NCBI GenBank assembly: GCA_002733645.1
Contig: NVWL01000003.1
Span: forward strand, 82,069-146,068
Length of the DNA: 64,000 bases
From: Oceanobacter sp.
GTDB lineage: Bacteria; Pseudomonadota; Gammaproteobacteria; Pseudomonadales; Oceanobacteraceae
Direction of reading: 5' to 3'
The position numbers were made by a program, and so were the translations under genes. Under the pieces are notes generated by a model, which worked only from the letters and a program-made list of their open reading frames with translations, was not told the DNA's origin and ran no database searches. Shown one piece after another: positions 21,720 through 32,086 of the stretch (position 1 is its first letter; every line of letters begins with the position of its first letter).

Positions 21720-22067
21720 ATGAAAACTATTCAAACAATTTTTGCAGCATTAGTACTATTGACTTCTCAGCTAGCATATTCTCACGGCAGTCATGCACCC
21801 GTAATGAACGAAGCTCAAATAATGGCTTTGGGCGTTAGTGCAGCCTCACAATTTTCGACTCAAGATACAGGGCTACCCATTGGAAAACTTCCAGAGAGCT
21901 GGGCAAATATTAAAGAGAACAATGTATCAATACATAAAAAAGGTAGAGGTTATTATATTCTGAAAATAGAGAATGGAGCTGATGAAAGAATTCTTTATGT
22001 TTTAGTGTCGAATGCCGGTAGAGTTTATGATGCCAATTTCACAGGGGCTTTCAAAGATATTAAGTGA
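21720..22067 (+). CDS. Small secreted protein, DUF6488-like
   Basis: Signal peptide, SHGSHAPVMNEAQIMALGVSAAS; last gene of metal operon. Confidence 0.65.
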   Translation: MKTIQTIFAALVLLTSQLAYSHGSHAPVMNEAQIMALGVSAASQFSTQDTGLPIGKLPESWANIKENNVSIHKKGRGYYILKIENGADERILYVLVSNAGRVYDANFTGAFKDIK

Positions 22068-22097
22068 GACTGAAAGTATTATACTCGTATAATAAAG

Positions 22098-22129
22098 ATT
22101 AACTGTCACGTTTATTAACGACAGTTAAT
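22098..22129. terminator. Stem-loop after the metal-resistance operon
   Basis: ATTAACTGTC...GACAGTTAAT, perfect 10-bp arms, followed by T-rich tract. Confidence 0.6.
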
Positions 22130-22150
22130 TTTTAATTATGACTCTAAACC

Positions 22151-22330
22151 TGAATCCCACCTAACTCACAAGACACCCTTTAACTATGTAACGAGTTAAC
22201 AGAGTCGGTCACTATGGCTGGTGAACGATACAACGAAGAATTCAAGGTAGCAGTAATTAACTAGATAAGCGAAGTTAGATATTCAATAGTCTCTGCTGCT
22301 AAGCGTTTAGATATAATAATGGATAAACTA
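22151..22330 (+). pseudogene. Degraded 5' remnant of an IS3-family element related to 11665-12892
   Basis: TGAATCCCACCTAACTCACAAGACACCCTTTAACTATG plus MAGERYNEEFKVAVIN followed by in-frame stops; same orientation as the intact IS. Confidence 0.85.
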
Positions 22331-22445
22331 TCTGACGGGTGTGGCTCGGTAAAGTGCTCATATAAGGCTTTGAGTATTCAGTAATTAATATTTAGCGTTG
22401 GTGAGAAAAGCTGATCCCGAAGCTGAGAGGCGATTGAGCTTAAAA

Positions 22446-22593
22446 GTTAACAACTTTATTGTTACGCTTTTATTGGAAAGAAAGGCCAGGTAGAGTTTTA
22501 GTTAACAACTTTATTTAATTCTTAAAAAATCGTGGGCTATATAAATCAATGACTTACGAGCCATTCAGTTAACAACTTTATTGTTAACCGACA
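22446..22593. repeat. glmS-distal (Tn7 L-type) end: three dispersed TnsB-binding-like repeats
   Basis: GTTAACAACTTTATT at 22446, 22501 and 22568, the last being part of the TIR. Confidence 0.9.
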
Positions 22594-22598
22594 TTTCC
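22594..22598. repeat. 5-bp target site duplication TTTCC, distal copy
   Basis: Identical to 3846-3850. Confidence 0.92.
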
Positions 22599-22717
22599 GA
22601 ACCTGAGAATACGTTAATATCTCTTTGTGTTAGCCGCCCCCGTCATGTTCAGCAACCTACTATAAGTCTTTAGTTTACAAACAATCACTAAACGACTTGG
22701 CATAATCGTTATTTTTA

Positions 22718-24814
22718 TCAATAACGGAATTGCTTCAGCGTGTTTTGTAGGGATGTTGCTAACTCAGCTAACTGGTCAGCGGATGCCCGTGTATCATCAG
22801 CAAAGATTTGAGACTCTCCGCCAATAATATTAATTTGTTCTACATTTCCCGCCGCTTCACTCACAGCCTGACTTTGATTATCAGCTCCAGTAGAAATGTC
22901 ACGATTTAGCTTAAGAATCGTTTCCACAGCATCATTTATCTGACCCAGCGAGGCCGCTACCAATTGCGACTGATCAACTGTTTCATACACCTGATCACGG
23001 CCTTCGGTCATGATACTCATCACTTGCTTAGCATCTTGGTTCAACGTATCCAGAATTCCGCCAATTTCTGCCGCAGACGCCTGAGTTCGACCTGCTAGCA
23101 TACGAACTTCATCAGCAACGACGGCAAAACCCCTCCCTTGTTCTCCCGCTCGAGCTGCCTCAATCGCTGCATTAAGAGCCAAAAGATTAGTTTGCTCAGT
23201 AATCTCACGAATCACGGTTAACACACTAATAACGTTGCTGCTGGTCTCAGCGAGCCGCTCCATAGAGATCACACCTGATTCAATTTTTTCCGCTAATTTA
23301 GAGACTGAAGCCGCCGATGCTTGAACCTGTTTTTGACCCGCGCTTGCATGCCCACAAGCAAGTTGAGCCGACTCAAGTGCATTGCCTGCGGAGCTAGCAG
23401 TTTCGGCAAAGCTATGGGATAGCTCTTCCATCACCGTAGCCACTTGCCCAGTTTCATTCGCTTGACGCTGAATTGCCTCACGACTGAGTTTTGCAATTTC
23501 AGTGGCGGAAGCAACTGAGCCACCCAGCTGCTCAGCAACATGACCGACAGAACGAACTGTCTCCTGCAGCCGTTCGATAAAGCGATTGAAGTGCCCAGAC
23601 AAGACACCAGCTTCTCTTACACCGGATACATTGAGGCGCCGCGTTAAATCGCCCTCGCCTGACGCAATGTCGTTAAGTGCCTGGGATATATGGTCGAGAG
23701 GCCGAGTTATAAGGCGGGTGATCATAAATGCTAACGTTGATAAAAGAACGAGTACAATCAAACTAGTCACAATACTGCCGGTGATAATTCCATCAATGCG
23801 ACTCGCCGCTGAGGTTCTTACCGCAGTACTTTCGGTACGAACTTGTTCTGTTTGTGTCGTTGAAAGTTCGCTCACACTGTCGACCAACGTCATCATGCCG
23901 GAACTGTAGGTAGCCAGTTCTTTGGTGAATCCTAAGTTGGCTTCTCTCAGGCGCAGTAGAGACTCCTCTCCGCTAAATAATAACCCAGCCAGAGCCACTC
24001 TTTGTTGCTTCATCACCTCCACCAGCTTAGCAAGCTCCGGCGAGTCTGCCGTTGCACTGGCTAAAACATTGAGCTGTTTATCTAACCGTTTAAACAGTGG
24101 CAAAGAGACGTTTTTCTCTAAACTGATTAAACTCGACACATCAGGTGCGTTTTGAATCTGGAATGACAAAGCGTTGAATCGTGCAGCCGTTTCAGCCAAA
24201 GCAACCGAGGTTACAGAAACAGTTTCCTTATCGCCTAGCGTGAATTCATAAAGCGCTTGCGACATAGCCCGCCAATTATTATCCGCACCAACATCAGCAC
24301 CGGCTTCTAACTTTTTAAATTGGCGTTTTAAACCGCGCAGTTCGCGCTTAACCATCAACGCACTTTTACCTTTGAGCGCGTTAGAATCGCGTTGCATTTC
24401 ATGAATCAATACATCAACAGAACTTGTTGTCTGGCTCACTTTTTCAATGTTAGCCAGTAACTTACTTTTGGATTGATATAACAAGGATTCAGTGTGACTT
24501 AGCTCTGATAAGACAGACTTCAGTTCGATTGATACTTCGTCGTCAAGTATGGGCGGTTGTTCTTGCCACTCGTGCAACGCCTCCGGTGACTGTGCTACGA
24601 GCACCTGCAAAGCTTCAACCAGAATGTCACTGTTACGCTGAGACTGACTGACTAATGCCAAAGATTGATCAGTCTCAACCGCAAGACTTTCACCCGACTC
24701 TTCAGCCACCCGCCCTAACCAGACGGTCATTGCTGAGACGATCAAAACCGAGATCAAAGCAATGGTTGATAATCCTACGAGCAACTGACGAATGGATACA
24801 CTTACCCCTGTCAT
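22718..24814 (-). CDS. Methyl-accepting chemotaxis protein
   Basis: HAMP plus signalling domain hairpin [42 protein letters not shown]. Confidence 0.95.
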   Translation of the reverse strand: MTGVSVSIRQLLVGLSTIALISVLIVSAMTVWLGRVAEESGESLAVETDQSLALVSQSQRNSDILVEALQVLVAQSPEALHEWQEQPPILDDEVSIELKSVLSELSHTESLLYQSKSKLLANIEKVSQTTSSVDVLIHEMQRDSNALKGKSALMVKRELRGLKRQFKKLEAGADVGADNNWRAMSQALYEFTLGDKETVSVTSVALAETAARFNALSFQIQNAPDVSSLISLEKNVSLPLFKRLDKQLNVLASATADSPELAKLVEVMKQQRVALAGLLFSGEESLLRLREANLGFTKELATYSSGMMTLVDSVSELSTTQTEQVRTESTAVRTSAASRIDGIITGSIVTSLIVLVLLSTLAFMITRLITRPLDHISQALNDIASGEGDLTRRLNVSGVREAGVLSGHFNRFIERLQETVRSVGHVAEQLGGSVASATEIAKLSREAIQRQANETGQVATVMEELSHSFAETASSAGNALESAQLACGHASAGQKQVQASAASVSKLAEKIESGVISMERLAETSSNVISVLTVIREITEQTNLLALNAAIEAARAGEQGRGFAVVADEVRMLAGRTQASAAEIGGILDTLNQDAKQVMSIMTEGRDQVYETVDQSQLVAASLGQINDAVETILKLNRDISTGADNQSQAVSEAAGNVEQINIIGGESQIFADDTRASADQLAELATSLQNTLKQFRY

Positions 24815-24840
24815 ACCTCCCCCTTTTATTTAGCGCAAAC

Positions 24841-26028
24841 TTAGCGTAAATCAGACCAGTTAAGCGCTTCATAATGTCCATTACGAATCACGGTGGGCCA
24901 CACTTCATGACTTGCTTGATGTTGATCAGCCGCGAAGGAAACGGGAACATCAATTCCTACATCTAAATTATTCAGCCCTTCAAGGCCATCAATAAGGCCT
25001 TCGCGAGAAACACTTGTCGCATTTTTCAAACCTTCCACCAATATCCTTGCCGCCAGATACCCCTCTAACGACACAAAATCAGGGGCAGCACCTTGACCAA
25101 ACTCTGCAAGATCTGCACGGTACTGACTAACCCCAGCAAGATCCGATTCATAATGCGGAACCACTTGCGTCACGACAACGCCATCCGCTTGATCACCCAA
25201 TGCTTTTAACAAGGGCAAGCTGCCCACAAAGGACACATTCACAAACACAACCCCTTCGAGATCAAGTTTCGCTTGGCGTATAAACTCTGCGCAGGGCGCA
25301 TACGCGCCGACCATGATGATCGCTTTAGGTTCGATATCCGCATCTAAAATAGCACCTAACGCACCCTCAATATTAGTTGTATTACGAGCATAACGGCCGT
25401 GAGCCAAGGTATCTGTTGCATCAAAACCACGTGCTTTTAGTGCTTTTACTGCGCCATTGAAACCGGCATCACCATAACCATCGTTCTGTGTAAAAAAGGC
25501 GATTTCTTCTGGTTTAATGCCCGTGCTCAGCAAGCCGTCAACCATGGCTGCCGTCTCTTCCGCATAACTAGCGCGATAGTTAATAACGTATCGATCAGGA
25601 GGCGTCTGGCGAAGTACTCCAGCTCCGGTGTAGGCCCCAAACAGCAGTGTCTTTTTGGCATTGGCAATGGGAACTGTCACGATGGCGGTTGGTGTGCCGA
25701 CATTACCCATTACTGCGACGACATTATCATTATCAATGAGAGTCTCCATGTTGGGGGCTGCTCGGTCAGGCTCATAGCCATCATCTAAGGCCACCAATTC
25801 AATCGACCGACCTTGAACCCCTCCGGCTGCATTCACTCTGGCAAAGTAACTTTCAATGCCTGTTTTCACACCATTCCCAAGTGCTGATGCCGGGCCGGTT
25901 AATGCCGCGGACATTCCTACTTTAATAGTGTCAGCAACGACTAATGAGGAGGCCAGCGCCAGGGCAGCGGCGGCAAGAAGTCTTGCGATGTATTGTCTTG
26001 GTTTCATACGCGCACCGTATTTATCCAT
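24841..26028 (-). CDS. ABC transporter substrate-binding protein (branched-chain amino acid/LivK type)
   Basis: Signal peptide, IKVGMSAALTGPASALGNGVKTGIESYFARVNAAGGVQGR. Confidence 0.88.
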   Translation of the reverse strand: MDKYGARMKPRQYIARLLAAAALALASSLVVADTIKVGMSAALTGPASALGNGVKTGIESYFARVNAAGGVQGRSIELVALDDGYEPDRAAPNMETLIDNDNVVAVMGNVGTPTAIVTVPIANAKKTLLFGAYTGAGVLRQTPPDRYVINYRASYAEETAAMVDGLLSTGIKPEEIAFFTQNDGYGDAGFNGAVKALKARGFDATDTLAHGRYARNTTNIEGALGAILDADIEPKAIIMVGAYAPCAEFIRQAKLDLEGVVFVNVSFVGSLPLLKALGDQADGVVVTQVVPHYESDLAGVSQYRADLAEFGQGAAPDFVSLEGYLAARILVEGLKNATSVSREGLIDGLEGLNNLDVGIDVPVSFAADQHQASHEVWPTVIRNGHYEALNWSDLR

Positions 26029-26172
26029 AATGAAGTGATTTTTTGAGTATAGAGGCCTATTCGAAATCTGTAGGGTTAAAAGAAAAACTTACTCGCAGCA
26101 TTTATCATTCCTGTCTTTTATGCGTTCACTACTGAGGGAGGTCACTCACCATCAATAGCTTGTAAAGCCCCG

Positions 26173-27195
26173 TTGGTCGGGCAACAATGGCTAACCGGCG
26201 GCCTCGCTTCAGGCCTAATTTTTATTTTTGCTATTAACGGGTTCCGAATGCCTTTCGCTCAACGTTTCTCCATTGTCTCTTTTCTGTCTCGTCGCCTGCT
26301 GATTCACAGCAGTATTCTAATTGGGCTGGTATCTCCTTTCGCAGTGCATGCAGAAGAGGTCACTCCCGATGAGTTCGAAGCGCCGGGAGTAATATTAGAA
26401 ACGTTAAGCGGAGATATTACGCTGCTGGATGGTGCGGCACCTGAAAGCAATTTAGAGCTGGTTATCAGCAACCCTGCGACATCAGAGTTTGATGGGGAGA
26501 TTTATTTTTACGGTAATGAACCACACCCTTTTGTCGTACCACCAGAAGAAACAATTACCATCGCGCTGACCCCTCTTACTCGACACGCTGGTGATGCTGG
26601 TAAAATGCAGAAGGTAGAAATTGATCTAACTCTGATAATCAACGACGCGCCTGCGCCACCAGTAAACACGACAGACATCGACCTGAAAATTCCTACGGCG
26701 GCATTTCCCATTGTTAGAGCAGAGCCGCCCATCATGGAACGCAGCCGAGAGGATGAATTTGCCTATGAGTATTACGCTCTATCCCAACAGTTACAGCCTC
26801 TCAAGCTGACGTACAACCCCGGCCCAGTGAACTTAAAGGTGCGTAAAACCGTGTACCCTATCCCTGTTGTCGCTGGTCCTGTAGAAATTAGCATTGAGGT
26901 GATTAACTACGGCGAGTCCTCCGCTACCAACTTAACACTGCGTGATTCACTCGAAGACGCTGACTTTAGCACCACCGACGAGCGCTTTACTCGTTTTGCC
27001 TCTGCTGATGGCGTCGCTGAGTTAGTCTGGGAAGAAAGCATTGAGTCATTAGCCCCAGGTGAAAGCCTTCGCCTTAAGTACATCGTCAATGCACGTTCTG
27101 ACGTCGGTAACAAACAACTGCCAGCCACAACCGTCATTATGAACGATGAGTTAACCGGCTTAAGCAATAAGGTCTGGCTACCAAAGTGGCATTAA
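26173..27195 (+). CDS. Exported protein with DUF11-like beta-sandwich repeat (likely start 26248)
   Basis: Signal-like N-terminus; NYGESSATNLTLRDSLEDADFSTTDERF resembles DUF11 repeats. Confidence 0.6.
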   Translation: MVGQQWLTGGLASGLIFIFAINGFRMPFAQRFSIVSFLSRRLLIHSSILIGLVSPFAVHAEEVTPDEFEAPGVILETLSGDITLLDGAAPESNLELVISNPATSEFDGEIYFYGNEPHPFVVPPEETITIALTPLTRHAGDAGKMQKVEIDLTLIINDAPAPPVNTTDIDLKIPTAAFPIVRAEPPIMERSREDEFAYEYYALSQQLQPLKLTYNPGPVNLKVRKTVYPIPVVAGPVEISIEVINYGESSATNLTLRDSLEDADFSTTDERFTRFASADGVAELVWEESIESLAPGESLRLKYIVNARSDVGNKQLPATTVIMNDELTGLSNKVWLPKWH

Positions 27196-27406
27196 TGCTG
27201 TTGATATTCTTGACTGGACATTCCGATTAGGTCACTTATCGCCGTTGTTATTCACTTATATGATACTGCTCTGTGACCCCTGTGTGTGGAATTGTATCTG
27301 CTTGCCAGTTACGTTCTCAATGTCACGAATGACACGTCTAGCCCCCCTGACAGATCTCATTCAATTGCTTTACTGAACATGTTCTTACTCACCCGAGATT
27401 TTTATC

Positions 27407-29698
27407 ATGTTCAAACAATTCATTCCTGCAGGGGCCGCCTTGGCTGCCATCCTTGCAACCGTCGGTTGCTCTAGTTCAAACAACAGCTCTGACGATGCAC
27501 AAGAAGAGACCACGAATACAGGCACCGAGAGCATTGAAGGGCGAGCTGCTGATGGCTACCTAGCCGGCGCACGTGTATGCCTAGATTTGAACAGCAACAG
27601 TGCCTGTGATGATGACGAACCATCAAGCACCACAGCCAATGGCGGTGCCTATACGCTTGATGGTGTAACTCAAGAACAGATTGATAACTCACCGATTGTG
27701 GTGGAGATCATCGTTGGTGAAACCATTGATGAAGACCAGCCGGGTGTCGTGATTGAAAAAACCTACACACTCACCGCTCCTGCAGGGTCAGCATTTGTTA
27801 GCCCTCTGACCACAATGGTGCAGAACGAAATCAAAGAAAAAGGCCTCACGCCAGAAGAAGCCAAAGCCAGTGTTCAAACTAAGCTAGGCACAGATTTAGA
27901 TCCAACGGGTGATTACGTTGCTGGCTCAGACGATGAAACATCCGGAGCAGAGTTTGAGCGTTTGCACAAAGTCGCTCAGGTAACCCGTGCAGTTATGCAG
28001 AAAAATATTGAATTGGTTGATACCGTCGTAGGTGAAACAGGCGTATCAATGGAAGACTTAACCGCGCTCATTATTGAACAAGTCATTAATGCGCTGGATG
28101 ATATTCAGCAAGCTGTTAACGATTCAGGGAGTGATTTTAATCCGGATGACTTAGCAGGCTCTGATGAACTCGAAGGCACACGTCTTGATCCAACGACGGT
28201 GGAAGACGAACTGCAAGCTCGCGAAGATCGTAAGAACGCCTCTGCAGCCAATCTCAGCACTCTTTTAACCAGTGGCGGTGGCCTCAACTTTTTCGAGTCT
28301 GACGAAGATGAGGGCGAAATAATGTTCTACTACGGCAACGTACTTGCGGATGGTGAAGGAGCAATTACGATCACTCAATTTGGCTTCGATGGCGAAAGTA
28401 GCTGGGTCGAAAATGATGACGATAACTCACAAGATCAAAATTGCTTTTTGGCCAATGCCACGTGGAACTGCCTAGCCGATAACGACGAGAACATCACCAC
28501 CGAGGGTAATAACGTTCGAATTCTTTACGGTGACCTAACCGCAACCGAAGAGCTTATCTCTGGTGTTGAGGTTAACTTGGTAGGTAAGCGTATCGTCACT
28601 TATTTAGAACCGTCTTATCATGCCGTGGTTGATCCAAGCGCTGTTTTTGAAACAGGCGCGACCGGCTACCAACTCACTTTCACTCGCACTAATAACATCT
28701 ACGAAGTTTATAAAGACAACGTCGAAGAGGTTAGCGAATGCTGGGGCGGCAACTTCAATGAAGACAACACTTGGGCGCCAACCGACGTTTGGTGTAACAA
28801 CGTCTTTGTTCGCACCGGTGACGGCAACCACGAAACCGATGGCGATGCAGCCACCAGCCTAAGTCAGCTCATCAGCGCAACGGCCGCAAGCAACCCAAGC
28901 AGCCGTGCCGATATCGGTGGCGTGAATATCCACGGTAATGATATTGAGTGGAGTGTCGAGCTAGTTCAAGGTGGCAACGCGAACATCTACAAAGTCGAAT
29001 ACAGTGAAAATAACGAGAGCGTCAAGAAAGTTGCCACAGCGACTTGGACGCAAGAAACCATCGACACTAAATCACTGATTCTACTAAAACTGCCTGCCAA
29101 TATTGCTTTCCAAGGTGGTTATGATCAAGGCGAAGTGCAAATGTATACCGTCGTCGATGGCTACGTTCGCCATGGCGAGATGATACCAGCCGGTGCTCGA
29201 GGTGATCGTCAGTGGGTGCTAAACGGTGCGGGCCGAGATCAAATTAAAGCGGCGTTTGATTACTCGCTGTTAGACTCTTTAGATGCTTGTGATGTAGAAG
29301 ATAATGAAGATTCGACCATCAGTGATTTTGATACCATTGCTACCACTTGCTCAGCCACCTCATTTATTAGCAGTGACGTCGCTGGTAAAGCGTTTGCACT
29401 CCGTGACGGCGCCTTTAGCTTCACCCAAGATGGTAATGGCGTGTACCAAGGTGAAATAGACGATGGCGACTTTGTCTCTCTAGGGTTTACCTGGGCCATT
29501 GATGGCGATGGCTACATTGAGATCAATACCCAACATACAGATGACGGTGTCACTGAGTTTCTTCGCATGAACTTAGCCAAGGTTGAAGTCAATGCTCGTC
29601 AAATGAGCGTCGTCACCTTTGGCCAGGATTCTGAAAGCAGCTCAACACTTGGTGCTAGCACCGGTGAGGTACGCGGCGAAGTCTGGAATATTCGCTAA
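27407..29698 (+). CDS. Putative surface lipoprotein, function unknown
   Basis: Lipobox LATVGC; acidic extracellular-type sequence. Confidence 0.65.
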   Translation: MFKQFIPAGAALAAILATVGCSSSNNSSDDAQEETTNTGTESIEGRAADGYLAGARVCLDLNSNSACDDDEPSSTTANGGAYTLDGVTQEQIDNSPIVVEIIVGETIDEDQPGVVIEKTYTLTAPAGSAFVSPLTTMVQNEIKEKGLTPEEAKASVQTKLGTDLDPTGDYVAGSDDETSGAEFERLHKVAQVTRAVMQKNIELVDTVVGETGVSMEDLTALIIEQVINALDDIQQAVNDSGSDFNPDDLAGSDELEGTRLDPTTVEDELQAREDRKNASAANLSTLLTSGGGLNFFESDEDEGEIMFYYGNVLADGEGAITITQFGFDGESSWVENDDDNSQDQNCFLANATWNCLADNDENITTEGNNVRILYGDLTATEELISGVEVNLVGKRIVTYLEPSYHAVVDPSAVFETGATGYQLTFTRTNNIYEVYKDNVEEVSECWGGNFNEDNTWAPTDVWCNNVFVRTGDGNHETDGDAATSLSQLISATAASNPSSRADIGGVNIHGNDIEWSVELVQGGNANIYKVEYSENNESVKKVATATWTQETIDTKSLILLKLPANIAFQGGYDQGEVQMYTVVDGYVRHGEMIPAGARGDRQWVLNGAGRDQIKAAFDYSLLDSLDACDVEDNEDSTISDFDTIATTCSATSFISSDVAGKAFALRDGAFSFTQDGNGVYQGEIDDGDFVSLGFTWAIDGDGYIEINTQHTDDGVTEFLRMNLAKVEVNARQMSVVTFGQDSESSSTLGASTGEVRGEVWNIR

Positions 29699-29737
29699 GT
29701 CTTCGACTCTTCAGCGACCACTTAAACGGCCGCACTA

Positions 29738-29790
29738 AAAAAACGCCCGGTACTTACAGTCTTACAGACAGAAGTGCCGGGCGTTTTTTT
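29738..29790. terminator. Bidirectional rho-independent terminator
   Basis: AAAAAACGCCCGGTACTT...AAGTGCCGGGCGTTTTTTT between convergent genes. Confidence 0.85.
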
Positions 29791-29849
29791 ATAGCAGCAT
29801 TCTCCGATACAGGGGCGCCGCTAAGAATAGATCGTGAATAAGAAACGAG

Positions 29850-31877
29850 TTAAAAATCAGCCAGCATGTTTTTCAAGCTGCTAAGCGTCTCTTGGCCGCG
29901 CTGTTTCTGCTCTTCCTCAGAGACCTCAGTTTTACCTTCCCAAACGATATCGTCGTTTGGCAGCTCATCCAGAAAACGCGAATGCGTGGTATCACTGGCT
30001 TCGCCATATTGACGACGCTTACCTGCATAAGTCAGGGTCAATGTGCGTTTTGCTCGCGTGATGCCCACATACATTAAGCGCCGCTCTTCTTCGATGGTAT
30101 CGGCTTCAATGCTGTTGCGGTGTGGCATCAACTCTTCTTCCATACCCATAATGTACACATGCGGAAACTCCAAGCCTTTAGATGCATGAAGCGTCATCAA
30201 TTGCACTTGGTCGTTTTCGTCTTCATCGGATTGGCGCTCTAACATATCACGAAGAATCAGCTTTCCTACCGCATCTTCAATCGTGCACTCGTCGCCTAAC
30301 TCATCCGCCTTGTCGATCATCTTCTTGATTTGATCCACCAAGAAATAAACGTTTTTCATCCGTCGCTCAGCCTGATGCGGCGTGCCGGAATTTTGATGCA
30401 GGTAAGCTTCGTAATCGATGTCTTCGATCAACTCTTTAATCGCGGCCACGGGATCATCCGTGTACGCATTACGGGTAATTCGTTCCAACCAATGACCAAA
30501 ACGACGAAGACGATCCAACGCCTTGGGCATTAACTGCTGTTCCAGTCCCATTTCGGTGGTCGCGGCGATCATGCTGATGTTACGCATGGAGGCATATTCG
30601 CTAAGTTTTTCGATCGTGCTTGGGCCTATTTCACGACGTGGAGTATTCACAACCCGCAAAAATGCGGCATCGTCGCTGGGATTAATCAACAAGCGCAGGT
30701 AGGCCATGATGTCTTTGATTTCATTACGACCAAAAAACGACTGCCCGCCGCTGAGTTTGTAAGGCACTTGATAGGCCTGTAACTTCATTTCGATCATGCG
30801 CGACTGATGGTTACCACGATACAAGACGGCAAAATCACTATAACCACCACCGTAACGTAAGCGACGCTCGACGATCTCGGTAGCGATACGCTCGGATTCG
30901 ATTTCATCATTACGACATTTAAGAATCTTGATCGGATCACCATACCCCTTATCCGACCACAGCTTTTTCTCAAATTCGTGCGGGTTGTTATCAATCACGA
31001 TGTTTGCTGCGTTAAGAATCAAACCAGTCGAGCGATAGTTCTGCTCCAACTTGATCAACTTTAACGTTGGAAAATCTTTTTTCAGCAAGGAGAGGTTTTC
31101 AGGCCGTGCCCCCCGCCAAGCATAAATAGATTGGTCGTCGTCCCCTACCACCGTCAGGCCAGTACGATTGCCCACAAGGTACTTCACCAGTTCATACTGG
31201 CTGGTGTTGGTGTCTTGATACTCATCCACCAGCAAGTAACGGATCTTCCTCTGCCAACGCGCGCGAACATCCTCATGATCACGGAACAATAAGGTCGGCA
31301 CCATAATAAGGTCATCAAAATCGACCGCATTGTAGGCCTTCAACATGCGCTGATAGACGCTGTAGGTTTGTGCAATGAGCTGTTCTTGCGGGGTTGTGAC
31401 TCGGGCGATGGCTTCATCCGGCGTCACCAGATCATTCTTTAAACTTGAAACACCGTTTTGCACCATGTCCAGCATATCGCCATCATCACCGTGTTCACGA
31501 TGCATGATGTCACGCAAAATGCTTTTGCAGTCGTCTTGGTCGAGAATCGAAAAACCGGATTTATAACCCGCTGACTTCAGCTCAGCTTTAATAATATTCA
31601 GGCCAAGGTTGTGGAAGGTCGACACAATCAGGCCGCGAGCACCACCACGGCCTGTCAGCTGCATCACTCGCTCTTTCATCTCGCGTGCGGCTTTGTTGGT
31701 AAAGGTTACCGCTGCTATGTGGTGCGACTTAACGCCACACACCCCAATTAAGTAAGCAATTTTACGTGTGATTACACTGGTCTTACCCGAGCCTGCGCCG
31801 GCGAGCACAAGTAACGGCCCTTCGATATATTTGGCGGCTTCTTTCTGGCGGGGGTTGAGCTGACTTAAATCGACCAC
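29850..31877 (-). CDS. rep: ATP-dependent DNA helicase Rep
   Basis: LNPRQKEAAKYIEGPLLVLAGAGSGKTSVITRKIAYLI, UvrD/Rep motifs; 675 aa. Confidence 0.93.
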   Translation of the reverse strand: MVDLSQLNPRQKEAAKYIEGPLLVLAGAGSGKTSVITRKIAYLIGVCGVKSHHIAAVTFTNKAAREMKERVMQLTGRGGARGLIVSTFHNLGLNIIKAELKSAGYKSGFSILDQDDCKSILRDIMHREHGDDGDMLDMVQNGVSSLKNDLVTPDEAIARVTTPQEQLIAQTYSVYQRMLKAYNAVDFDDLIMVPTLLFRDHEDVRARWQRKIRYLLVDEYQDTNTSQYELVKYLVGNRTGLTVVGDDDQSIYAWRGARPENLSLLKKDFPTLKLIKLEQNYRSTGLILNAANIVIDNNPHEFEKKLWSDKGYGDPIKILKCRNDEIESERIATEIVERRLRYGGGYSDFAVLYRGNHQSRMIEMKLQAYQVPYKLSGGQSFFGRNEIKDIMAYLRLLINPSDDAAFLRVVNTPRREIGPSTIEKLSEYASMRNISMIAATTEMGLEQQLMPKALDRLRRFGHWLERITRNAYTDDPVAAIKELIEDIDYEAYLHQNSGTPHQAERRMKNVYFLVDQIKKMIDKADELGDECTIEDAVGKLILRDMLERQSDEDENDQVQLMTLHASKGLEFPHVYIMGMEEELMPHRNSIEADTIEEERRLMYVGITRAKRTLTLTYAGKRRQYGEASDTTHSRFLDELPNDDIVWEGKTEVSEEEQKQRGQETLSSLKNMLADF

Positions 31878-32086
31878 GGTTGTACCTCATTTCAGAACCG
31901 GGGATTCTACCAGTAATGAACACGGTTTGAATCTTACGAATTTCGGTTTAAGCCTCAATCACCGGAATGACACAGGTAATTATTATTTCATCGCCATGAA
32001 GGTGATTTTTCAGGCCAATATTTCGCTAACTGTCTTTCGGTAACCTATATGTATTGAGTAGTTAACTAATTGGGCATGCAGGTTAA

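Larger units (their letters stand above)
3851..22593 (+). mobile_element. Tn7 transposon inserted at attTn7 downstream of glmS
   Basis: Perfect 27-bp terminal inverted repeat TGTCGGTTAACAATAAAGTTGTTAACT at both ends (3851-3877; 22567-22593), TTTCC TSD, TSD begins 20 bp after the glmS stop, complete tnsABCDE inside. Confidence 0.97.

Noticed and set aside
3851-22593. CRISPR-associated transposon (CAST)
   Set aside because: No cas genes or CRISPR array occur within the Tn7 boundaries; TnsD/TnsE and attTn7 location indicate canonical Tn7. The cas3 gene at the window end is about 40 kb away.
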